Part shown: positions 1-7,048 of the stretch, piece by piece
How the letters are laid out: each line of letters begins with the position of its first letter
Numbering within the stretch: the stretch's first letter is position 1
From: Bacteroidales bacterium Bact_19
GTDB lineage: Bacteria; Bacteroidota; Bacteroidia; Bacteroidales; ML635J-15
Assembly (NCBI GenBank): GCA_001603595.1
Contig: LUZK01000116.1
Span: 1 to 32,653, forward strand
Length of the DNA: 32,653 nt
Direction: 5' to 3'
Position numbers and translations under genes: made by a program
The notes under the pieces: model-generated
What the model was told of the DNA's origin: nothing
The model's database searches: none
What the model saw: the letters and a program-made list of their open reading frames with translations, nothing else

Positions 1-114
1 GTTTACAGGGACTTCTTGAATTTAAAAACTTCAATAGCATATGAAAACCCAATAAAACGTTGTTGGAAAACTTCGTTAAATTTTTATATTGAGGATTTTG
101 CAATTCCTTACTGA
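1..114 (+). CDS. Possible 3' end of an upstream gene (partial, unknown)
   Basis: The first + frame is open from the left edge for 37 codons and ends with TGA at 112-114. The other two + frames hit stops early. The peptide ends in a plausible mixed hydrophobic/charged tail (IEDFAIPY). If real, it would converge on the GH3 gene with a 13-bp gap, in line with the tight convergent packing elsewhere in this window. A minus-strand frame is also open across most of this stretch, so the call is weak. Nothing about function can be said. Confidence 0.25.
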   Translation, partial: VYRDFLNLKTSIAYENPIKRCWKTSLNFYIEDFAIPY

Positions 115-127
115 TAGAATAAAAAGA

Positions 128-1663
128 TTATAATTCTGAATTAATTTTTAGAAGTTCATCAATATATTCTCTTGTATTTGAAAGACGAGGAATTTTGTTT
201 TGTCCACCGAGTTTTCCTTTCTGTTGAAGCCATTTATAAAAAGTGTTTGTTTTTGCTATAATAATGTCGGGCGGTCCTAGAGTGATGTCATTAGTACGTT
301 TGGCTTCGTAATCAGAATTAAGTTCTTTGATTTTTTTGTCGAGAGAAAATCTGAATAATTCCAAATCATTAGGAGGGGTTAAAAATTCAATTAAATATTG
401 ATGAGCTCCTTGAGAACTTTTTTCATAAAAAATAGGAGCTGCTGTATATTCTTTAATTTCGGCGTTTGTCATAGAACTTGCGTATGCTAAAGCTGTTTGA
501 ACATTGTCAATAATAATTTCTTCTCCAAAGGCGTTAATGTAGTGTTTTGTTCTTCCGGTGATTTTAATTCTATATGGATTGGTTGACGTAAAAGATACGG
601 TATCTCCAATAACATATCTCCAAAGACCACCGTTTGTTGATATTACTAGAACATAGTTTATGTTGGGTTTAACCTGCTCTAGTGGTACAGCAAAATAATT
701 GTTGTTTAGATAATCTGAAAGCTCAATAAATTCAAAAAATATTCCGTAATCTAGCATCAGAAGCATTCCTTTATCTATTCCATCAGTTGATTGAGAGAAT
801 TCATCCTGAATTGCAAAAAAACCTTCAGATGCGTTATAAGTCTCAAGATAGGTCATTGATTTTGAGGGAATTAGTGTTTCAAATGTTTTTCTATAAGGAA
901 CAAAAGAAACCCCACCATGAACAAATAATTCAAGATTTGGCCAAACCTCAAGAATATTTGATTTTTTGGTATATTCTAATAAACGTTTTAACAATACTAA
1001 TAACCATGAAGGTACTCCTATGATATTTGTCACGTTTTTATTATGAGAAATTTCAACAATTTTGTTAAGTTTAGTTTCCCAATCTTGGATAAGGGCAATT
1101 TCTGCGGGTGGAATTCTGTTCAGATAAGTCCATAAAGGTAAATTTTTTATTATAACAGCAGATAAATCTCCAAAATAAGAATTCTCGTTGAGAGTATTAA
1201 TACTTGTGCTACCACCAATTGCAAGCGATTTCCCCAAAAAAATACTTGATTCGGGGAATTTGTCGGTGTACATTATAAAAATATCCTTTCCACTCCGAAA
1301 GTGACATTCTTCGAGAGATTCTTTTGTTATTGGAATAAATTTGCTTTTGTCCGAAGTTGTTCCGCTCGATTTAGCAAACCATTTTGTTTCTCCCGGCCAC
1401 AGAACATTTTGTTGTCCTTCAAAAGATTTTTGAATAAAAGGTTTTATTTCTTCATAAGAGCGAACAGGTACATTCTTAATAAAGTCGTCATAAGATTTTA
1501 TTTTGTCAAATCCGTGTAATCTACCAAATTCAGTGTCTTGAGCATAATTGATTAAATTCTTCAGTACATTATATTGGACAATATGAGGATTCCTTCTAAA
1601 GGAATCTATCTCTGCCAGACGATTGTAATTAACAATAGAAACTATGGAATTTATTATTGTCAT
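128..1663 (-). CDS. GH3-family (auxin-responsive GH3-like) adenylating enzyme
   Basis: About 511 aa. By family it is an acyl-acid adenylating enzyme of the GH3 branch of the ANL-like superfamily, which in plants joins amino acids to carboxylic acids; the substrate of bacterial homologues is not established. Numbering from ATG 1663, the ATP-binding motif SSGTTSDKSKF is at about 99-109, YNASEGFFA at 276-284, GGLWRYVIGD at 345-354 and GRTKHYINAFGEE at 370-382, so all core signature blocks are present. The ORF extends upstream to an ATG at 1699, but that codon lies inside a probable minus-strand promoter element (1697-1704). Starting at ATG 1663 also gives the usual short family N-terminus, so I chose 1663. 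No signal peptide is convincing, so a cytoplasmic or peripheral location is inferred. It is divergent from the cvpA-like gene and has no pathway neighbours that reveal its substrate. Confidence 0.9.
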   Translation of the reverse strand: MTIINSIVSIVNYNRLAEIDSFRRNPHIVQYNVLKNLINYAQDTEFGRLHGFDKIKSYDDFIKNVPVRSYEEIKPFIQKSFEGQQNVLWPGETKWFAKSSGTTSDKSKFIPITKESLEECHFRSGKDIFIMYTDKFPESSIFLGKSLAIGGSTSINTLNENSYFGDLSAVIIKNLPLWTYLNRIPPAEIALIQDWETKLNKIVEISHNKNVTNIIGVPSWLLVLLKRLLEYTKKSNILEVWPNLELFVHGGVSFVPYRKTFETLIPSKSMTYLETYNASEGFFAIQDEFSQSTDGIDKGMLLMLDYGIFFEFIELSDYLNNNYFAVPLEQVKPNINYVLVISTNGGLWRYVIGDTVSFTSTNPYRIKITGRTKHYINAFGEEIIIDNVQTALAYASSMTNAEIKEYTAAPIFYEKSSQGAHQYLIEFLTPPNDLELFRFSLDKKIKELNSDYEAKRTNDITLGPPDIIIAKTNTFYKWLQQKGKLGGQNKIPRLSNTREYIDELLKINSEL

Positions 1664-1687
1664 AAATGCAAAATAAACAAAAAATAT

Positions 1688-1695
1688 TATCTTTC
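1688..1695 (+). promoter_or_regulatory. Probable -7 element for the cvpA-like operon
   Basis: TATCTTTC matches TAnnTTTG at 7 of 8 positions and lies 16 bp upstream of ATG 1712. No clear TTG is seen at the right distance upstream, so this is a moderate call. Confidence 0.4.
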
Positions 1696-1696
1696 G

Positions 1697-1704
1697 CAAA
1701 AATA
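1697..1704 (-). promoter_or_regulatory. Probable -7 element for the GH3-family gene
   Basis: On the minus strand this reads TATTTTTG, a full match to TAnnTTTG. It sits 33 bp upstream of ATG 1663. It nearly abuts the opposing element for cvpA at 1688-1695, so the two divergent promoters are essentially superimposed. Confidence 0.45.
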
Positions 1705-1711
1705 TTATTAT

Positions 1712-2212
1712 ATGGGAATATTTGATATAATAATTTGTTTAGTGCTTGTATATTCTGCATACAAAGGATTTAAGAACGGACTTGTAAAGGAATTGGCAAT
1801 TAATTTTGCTTTAATTGCAGGAGTATTTATTGCCGTGAGATTTTCGGATATGATGGCTTCTCTATTATCTAATTCTGGAAAAATTGCTAAAGAATACATT
1901 CCTCTGGTATCATTCGTGGTTGTATTTGTGGCAGTGATAATTTTAATTTATGTTTTCGCACATGTTTTTGATAAACTTATGAATAAAATAAAACTTCAAT
2001 GGTTAAACAAAACCGGTGGGGTTGTTTTTGCATTATTAAAAATTTCAATTATAATTGGGGGATTGTTTTTTATTTTTAAAAGTTTTAATAACAGACTGGA
2101 AATCATTGCTCCTGAAAAATTGAATAACTCAATTATTTTTAAATTTCTCCTCAGAGTTTTTGAATATATTTTTCCATATGCTAAAAATCTAAAGGATATA
2201 GTGCATTTTTAA
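1712..2212 (+). CDS. CvpA family membrane protein
   Basis: 166 aa, polytopic inner-membrane protein. The N-terminus MGIFDIIICLVLVYSAYKGF followed by KNGLVKE is the usual CvpA opening. Four hydrophobic segments are visible, at about residues 2-18, 27-45, 62-86 and 103-124. In E. coli CvpA is linked to colicin V production and envelope stress tolerance; the molecular role of the family is not settled. The ORF is open further upstream, but ATG 1712 gives the family N-terminus and follows a likely promoter. It is the first gene of the left + strand run, 43 bp before the M23 peptidase gene, which fits an envelope role. Confidence 0.85.
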   Translation: MGIFDIIICLVLVYSAYKGFKNGLVKELAINFALIAGVFIAVRFSDMMASLLSNSGKIAKEYIPLVSFVVVFVAVIILIYVFAHVFDKLMNKIKLQWLNKTGGVVFALLKISIIIGGLFFIFKSFNNRLEIIAPEKLNNSIIFKFLLRVFEYIFPYAKNLKDIVHF

Positions 2213-2229
2213 TGTTCGGCAATTTTGTT

Positions 2230-2237
2230 TATTTTTG
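2230..2237 (+). promoter_or_regulatory. Possible internal -7 element before the M23 peptidase gene
   Basis: TATTTTTG is an exact TAnnTTTG match in the 43-bp gap between the cvpA-like gene and ATG 2256. It could give extra transcription of the M23-dxr-rseP segment. No convincing TTG lies upstream, so read-through from the cvpA promoter remains likely. Confidence 0.4.
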
Positions 2238-2255
2238 TGAAATTATTTGATTACG

Positions 2256-3080
2256 ATGCGTGGTAGTAAAATTTTTAAATGGTTTGGTAAAAAATTTCAG
2301 ATAGTCTTTTATCACGGACATTCTTATGATGTATTAAATAAACTGAGATTAAACAGATTAGGACTAATTTTGTTATTGTTTTTGCTTTTTGCTTTTTTTT
2401 ATGCAATAAATTCATTGCTAATTGTTTATACACCATTAAAGAGGCTTGTCCCCGGATATCCAAATGCGGAAACACGAAAGTTAATAATGGAAAATGCAAT
2501 CAGATTAGACAGTCTGGAAGCAGAATTAGATAAAAGAGATATATACATAAATGTTATCAGAGATGCTCTTTTAAATGATGTGCCAATAGATGAAGAATAT
2601 GCAGTTTCTCCATCAATACTTTCCGAAGAACAAATAAAGAATTTTAATAATCCCATAAAACCACGCGAAAAAATCGAAGACCTAAGTAATTATATCAGAA
2701 TTCCGAGTCGTATTCCGGATTTGTATCCACCTTCAAAAGGAATGATTATAAACCCTTATAATCCTGAACAAAGGCATTTTGGTATAGATATAGCCAGTAC
2801 AACAGATTCTGATATTTTTTCAGTTTATACCGGTATTGTAGTATTGGCTGAATATAATATTGAAAACGGTTATACAATAATAATTCAGCATAAACAAGGA
2901 TTTATAAGTGTTTATAAACATCTGGCTCAAATTTTTGTTAGAGCTGGAGACATGGTTTCAACCGGTAGTTTGATAGGAAAATATGGTAACAGTGGTGAAT
3001 ATACAACCGGACCTCATTTACACTTTGAATTATGGGATAAAGCTCGTTCGTTAAATCCTGAAGATTATATTGTTTTCTGA
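2256..3080 (+). CDS. Membrane-anchored M23 family metallopeptidase
   Basis: 274 aa from ATG 2256; an in-frame TTG at 2247 is less likely. The protein has a short basic cytoplasmic N-terminus, one transmembrane segment at about 36-58, a helical linker at about 70-105, and a C-terminal M23 (LytM/peptidase family M23) domain at about 160-270. The zinc and catalytic residues are visible: H174 and D178 in RHFGID, H222 in YKHL, and H254/H256 in GPHLHFEL. It should therefore be an active peptidoglycan endopeptidase acting in the periplasm, in contrast to degenerate M23 regulators. Its stop codon overlaps the dxr start by one base, so the two are probably translationally coupled. Confidence 0.92.
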   Translation: MRGSKIFKWFGKKFQIVFYHGHSYDVLNKLRLNRLGLILLLFLLFAFFYAINSLLIVYTPLKRLVPGYPNAETRKLIMENAIRLDSLEAELDKRDIYINVIRDALLNDVPIDEEYAVSPSILSEEQIKNFNNPIKPREKIEDLSNYIRIPSRIPDLYPPSKGMIINPYNPEQRHFGIDIASTTDSDIFSVYTGIVVLAEYNIENGYTIIIQHKQGFISVYKHLAQIFVRAGDMVSTGSLIGKYGNSGEYTTGPHLHFELWDKARSLNPEDYIVF

Positions 3081-4249
3081 TGAATAAGCGAAAAAGAATA
3101 GCAATACTCGGCTCAACAGGCTCTATTGGGACTCAAGCTTTGGATATTATCAGAGATTATCCCGATAAGTTCCATGTTGAAGTGCTTGTAGCAAATACTA
3201 ATATAGAGTTATTGGCCAGGCAGGCAATTGATTTTGAACCTAATTTTGTTGTTATAGGTGATAAATCCAGATTTCAAAAGTTAAAAGAACTGTTGGCAGA
3301 TTATCCTGTGAAAATATATGCAGGACCCGAAGCTGTGGAGCAAGTTTCAGCTCTTGATTGTGTTGATATCGTTCTTGCTGCAATGGTTGGCTTTTCGGGA
3401 TTTATCCCTACTTTGCGTGCTGCTCGGGCCGGAAAAACTATAGCTTTAGCAAACAAAGAAACACTTGTTGTTGGTGGTCATATAATTACTGAAGAAATTC
3501 AAAAGAATCGTGCTCAAATAATTCCTGTTGATTCTGAACATTCTGCAATATACCAGTGCCTTGTAGGAGAAGATATTAAGACAGTGGATAAACTGATTCT
3601 TACAGCATCAGGAGGTCCTTTCAGAGGTAAAGACAAAAACTTTATCAAGGAGGTTACTCCAGAAATGGCACTTAAACACCCCAATTGGGATATGGGCAGC
3701 AAAGTTACTATTGATTCTGCCAGTTTAATGAATAAAGGTCTCGAAGTAATAGAAGCTCATTGGTTGTTTGGAATTGATGTTGACCATATCGAGGTGGTGA
3801 TTCATCCCCAATCAGTGATTCATTCGATGGTGGAGTTTAAAGATGGCAGCATTAAGGCTCAAATGGGAGTGCCAAATATGAGAATCCCAATTCAGTATGC
3901 ACTCGATTTCCCAGAAAGAAGTTTTTCGGCTAAAAACAGATTTTTATTTACTGATTATCCTAATTTAAGTTTTGAAAAACCAGACCTCGAAACTTTTCGA
4001 AATTTAGCTATAGCTTATGAGTGTATTCGTAAGGGAGGCAATGCCCCTTGTATTATGAATGCCGCAAATGAAGTGGCCGTAGAATTGTTTCTAACAAAAA
4101 AAATCAGATTTACTCAGATTTCAGACCTAATTGAAGAAACTCTCCAAAACGTTGAGTTTTTCTCCGACCCAAATATCGAAGAATGTGTATATACCGACAA
4201 CATTTCAAGAATTAAATTGTTGGAATTATCTAAAAAATTTATAAGATGA
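3080..4249 (+). CDS. dxr: 1-deoxy-D-xylulose 5-phosphate reductoisomerase
   Basis: 389 aa, full family length. It converts DXP to 2-C-methyl-D-erythritol 4-phosphate with NADPH, the committed step of the MEP isoprenoid pathway. The NADPH-binding loop GSTGSIG is at residues 11-17. The metal-binding acidic pair D151/E153 lies in VDSEHSAIYQCL, and the active-site block SLMNKGLEVIEAHWLF starts at 215 with E222. It is a cytosolic enzyme. The ATG overlaps the stop of the upstream peptidase gene by one base, and the 3' end overlaps rseP by four bases (ATGA). The genes dxr and rseP are also commonly neighbours in other bacteria. Confidence 0.97.
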   Translation: MNKRKRIAILGSTGSIGTQALDIIRDYPDKFHVEVLVANTNIELLARQAIDFEPNFVVIGDKSRFQKLKELLADYPVKIYAGPEAVEQVSALDCVDIVLAAMVGFSGFIPTLRAARAGKTIALANKETLVVGGHIITEEIQKNRAQIIPVDSEHSAIYQCLVGEDIKTVDKLILTASGGPFRGKDKNFIKEVTPEMALKHPNWDMGSKVTIDSASLMNKGLEVIEAHWLFGIDVDHIEVVIHPQSVIHSMVEFKDGSIKAQMGVPNMRIPIQYALDFPERSFSAKNRFLFTDYPNLSFEKPDLETFRNLAIAYECIRKGGNAPCIMNAANEVAVELFLTKKIRFTQISDLIEETLQNVEFFSDPNIEECVYTDNISRIKLLELSKKFIR

Positions 4250-5550
4250 ACGGAATTGTAATGGCAGGACAATTAATATTGTCGCTCTCGATTTTAGTGT
4301 TGATTCATGAGTTTGGACACTATATCGCATGTAGAATTTTTAAAATCAGAGTAACTAAATTTTTTATCTTCTTTGACGCCGGTTTCAAAATCTGGAGTAA
4401 AAAAATCGGCGAAACAGAATATGGAATCGGGTGGCTACCACTTGGCGGATATGTTAAAATTGCCGGCATGATTGATGAATCCCTCGATACAAAACAGATG
4501 AAAGAAGAACCCAAAGAATGGGAATTCCGCTCAAAACCAGCATGGCAAAGACTAATTGTAATGCTGGCCGGAGTATTTATGAATGTCGTCGCAGCTATTA
4601 TTATTCTTACTTTCTCTCATCTTATTTACACAAAAGACTATCTTCCGGTTGATAATGTAAAAGAAGGAATTTATGCTTATCCTTATGCCAGAGAAATAGG
4701 TTTTCAGTCAGGAGATAAAATAAGAAAAATAAACAAAAAAGATGTTCTTAGATACGAAGATGTTTTTTCGTTTGACTTGTATTTCGCTAAGACAGTAACA
4801 GTTGAACGTAATGGCTCTCTTGTCGAAATTCAAATGCCGGAGAATCTTTATTCTTATCTGAAAAAGGGTGATGAATTTATTGCTCTCCACAACTTTGTTT
4901 TTAAGGTTGATAGTCTTGTAAACGGTATGCCTGCTCAATTGGCTGGAATTAAACCCGGTGCTAAAATTCTGGAAATAAATAGTCAACCCGTAAGCTCTTT
5001 TGGAGCTTTCAGAGAAATCTTGATGCAAAATAAAAATCAGGAACTTAAATTTATCGTTGACAATTCCGGGAAAATTGATACACTCAAGATTCAGGTTGAT
5101 AGCTTAGGAAAAATCGGTGTTTATACGCCAATACCAAAGTATGAAATGAAAAATTATAATTTGATAACCGCTTTTAAATACGGATGGAAAGATGCTTTTA
5201 CTTCTCTTACAGCAAACTTAAAAGGATTCTCATTAATATTTAAAGGACAGGAAAAAGCCTCAGAAAGTTTACAAGGCCCTATTGGAATAGCAAAAGTTTA
5301 CGGACCAGTTTGGGATTGGGCTAAATTCTGGAGATTAACCGGAATAATTAGCATGATACTTGCTTTTATGAATTTACTACCCATTCCTGCTCTTGATGGA
5401 GGTCATGCACTGTTTACTGTTTTTGAATTAATTACCGGCAAAAAACTTCCGGATAAGTTTATGGAAGTTGTACAGGTTATTGGGATGGTAATACTGTTAC
5501 TGCTAATGGTTTTTGTAATTGGTAATGACATAATTAAATTGTTTAAATAA
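4246..5550 (+). CDS. rseP: RseP family site-2 (intramembrane) zinc metalloprotease
   Basis: 434 aa, close to the usual family length. It cleaves transmembrane substrates such as anti-sigma factors within the inner membrane and clears signal-peptide remnants. HEFGH at residues 21-25 supplies two zinc ligands and the catalytic Glu. The second signature NLLPIPALDGGH is at 376-387, with the third ligand D384. Two PDZ-like regions lie between them, the second clear at about residues 225-260 (GMPAQLAGIKPG). Hydrophobic segments sit at the N-terminus, at about 100-125 and at the C-terminus. The start is fixed by the ATGA overlap with dxr. No sigma/anti-sigma pair is in the window, so its substrate here is unknown. 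Confidence 0.95.
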   Translation: MNGIVMAGQLILSLSILVLIHEFGHYIACRIFKIRVTKFFIFFDAGFKIWSKKIGETEYGIGWLPLGGYVKIAGMIDESLDTKQMKEEPKEWEFRSKPAWQRLIVMLAGVFMNVVAAIIILTFSHLIYTKDYLPVDNVKEGIYAYPYAREIGFQSGDKIRKINKKDVLRYEDVFSFDLYFAKTVTVERNGSLVEIQMPENLYSYLKKGDEFIALHNFVFKVDSLVNGMPAQLAGIKPGAKILEINSQPVSSFGAFREILMQNKNQELKFIVDNSGKIDTLKIQVDSLGKIGVYTPIPKYEMKNYNLITAFKYGWKDAFTSLTANLKGFSLIFKGQEKASESLQGPIGIAKVYGPVWDWAKFWRLTGIISMILAFMNLLPIPALDGGHALFTVFELITGKKLPDKFMEVVQVIGMVILLLLMVFVIGNDIIKLFK

Positions 5551-5552
5551 TT

Positions 5553-6395
5553 ATGAGTAAACTGTCATTAAAAATACTTACAATAAATGTTTTATTATTT
5601 TCTTTTCTACCTTTTGCTATCAAAGCTCAAATCGAATTGGATTTTAAAAGTGCAAAATTTAATCGAAAAAAAACTGTTTTAGTCGTTCCTTTTGACCCAA
5701 GAATTTATAATAATGATGCAACCTCATTAATTCTTAAAAACGATAAAATGACCCACGATGAATTGATGCAATATTTTAGATATCAATTCAATCTACAACT
5801 TGTAAATTCCTTAATTGACTCCTGTAATGTAGTAAGTTTATTTACTGATAATACACGTGTTGATCAGCAGGATATTGATAATCTTTATTCAATAATCTCT
5901 TATGAATGGAAAATAGCCCAACCCAATCGTCCAGAAAATCCTGAAAGTCAGAAAAAAAAGAATTATTTCGAACGTAAAAAAGAAGAAAAAGAACAACAAA
6001 AACGCAAACAAGAATTGGAAAATTCCCGAACAAGAATTCAAAATGGTGAAATTGTAGTTAAGCCCGTTCGCAAAGACGACCATTATCTTCATATTGTTTT
6101 TCATCAAACCGAAGTACTCGAAGAAATTGCCCGAAGACGACAAATTGATTATTTTATTTTTATTAATCAATTTGAAATCAAAGGAATATACGGCGACCCT
6201 TACATAGCCGGAAATCCAAAAGCTGAAAGAATTTTTAATGTGCATTTCAGTATATACAACTCTAAAGGCAATTTTATTCACGGAAGCTACGGACAAACAA
6301 AAATTCCATTTAACTTAGATGATAAAGACGAAATCGTTCGTAATTATTTTCCCGAAGTAATTCGACAAATAATTTTTAATTTAAGATTTAATTGA
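5553..6395 (+). CDS. Secreted/periplasmic protein of unknown function
   Basis: 280 aa. The N-terminus is a clear signal peptide (about residues 1-25, ending FAIKA before QIELD). A first block around residues 38-110 contains VLVVPFDPRIYNND. A very basic/acidic low-complexity linker follows at about 130-160 (rich in K, E, R, Q), then a second globular block from about 170 to the end. I do not recognise a named domain. It starts 2 bp after rseP stops and ends 9 bp before rdgB, so it is almost certainly co-transcribed with both. Placement next to rseP suggests an envelope function, but this is inference only. Confidence 0.8.
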   Translation: MSKLSLKILTINVLLFSFLPFAIKAQIELDFKSAKFNRKKTVLVVPFDPRIYNNDATSLILKNDKMTHDELMQYFRYQFNLQLVNSLIDSCNVVSLFTDNTRVDQQDIDNLYSIISYEWKIAQPNRPENPESQKKKNYFERKKEEKEQQKRKQELENSRTRIQNGEIVVKPVRKDDHYLHIVFHQTEVLEEIARRRQIDYFIFINQFEIKGIYGDPYIAGNPKAERIFNVHFSIYNSKGNFIHGSYGQTKIPFNLDDKDEIVRNYFPEVIRQIIFNLRFN

Positions 6396-6404
6396 TATTC
6401 AAAA

Positions 6405-7001
6405 ATGTATAAACTTGTTTTTGCCACTAACAACAAGCATAAATTACAAGAGATTTCTGATATAATCGGAGACAAGTTTTTAATTGTAAGCCTAGGAGAA
6501 ATCAGATGTTTTGAGGAAATTCCCGAAGATTTTACAAGTCTCGAGGAAAATGCTCTTCAGAAAGCAAAGTATGTATATGAAAAATATGGATATAGTTGTT
6601 TTGCTGATGATACCGGCCTTGAAGTTTTTGCACTAAACGGTGAACCCGGAGTGTTTTCTGCCAGATATGCCGGACCGGAGTGTAATTCTTTAAATAATAT
6701 TGCTAAATTGCTCGACAACTTAAAAAATATCGAAGACCGAAGAGCCAGATTCAGAACTGTAATTGCTTTGATTATAGATGGTGAAAAGTTTTTCTTCGAA
6801 GGAATTGTTAATGGACATATAGGATTTACTCCTAAAGGTAATAACGGATTTGGGTACGACCCCGTCTTTATCCCCGAAAAATTCGACAAAACTTTTGCAG
6901 AACTCAACTCTGACGAAAAAAATTCAATATCACACAGAGCAGTGGCGGTGCGTAAATTAATTGATTTTTTAAATGATTTTCTTGATAAGAATGAGCAATA
7001 A
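6405..7001 (+). CDS. rdgB: XTP/dITP (non-canonical purine NTP) pyrophosphatase, RdgB/HAM1 family
   Basis: 198 aa, full length. It hydrolyses dITP, XTP and related deaminated nucleoside triphosphates to monophosphates, keeping them out of DNA and RNA. Signature motifs are all present: FATNNKHK at residues 6-13, ADDTGLEV at 67-74 with D68/D69, GEPGVFSARYAG at 79-90, FGYDPVF at 149-155 and SHRAVA at 176-181. It is cytosolic. It lies 9 bp after the secreted orphan and 47 bp before porZ. Its link to its neighbours is operonic rather than functional, apart from recO further down also serving genome integrity. Confidence 0.96.
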   Translation: MYKLVFATNNKHKLQEISDIIGDKFLIVSLGEIRCFEEIPEDFTSLEENALQKAKYVYEKYGYSCFADDTGLEVFALNGEPGVFSARYAGPECNSLNNIAKLLDNLKNIEDRRARFRTVIALIIDGEKFFFEGIVNGHIGFTPKGNNGFGYDPVFIPEKFDKTFAELNSDEKNSISHRAVAVRKLIDFLNDFLDKNEQ

Positions 7002-7048
7002 ATTTTATTAACTTTTGTTATTTAATGATGTTAACTATCTAACTTTTT

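Noticed and set aside
1574-1711. N-terminal extension of the cvpA-like gene by 46 codons
   Set aside because: The extension overlaps the start of the divergent GH3 gene and both promoters, and it is not part of the CvpA family N-terminus.
5889-6296. Long minus-strand open frame inside the secreted orphan gene
   Set aside because: It is a shadow of the coding strand, with low-complexity F-rich translation that mirrors the K/E-rich linker and no promoter or start context.
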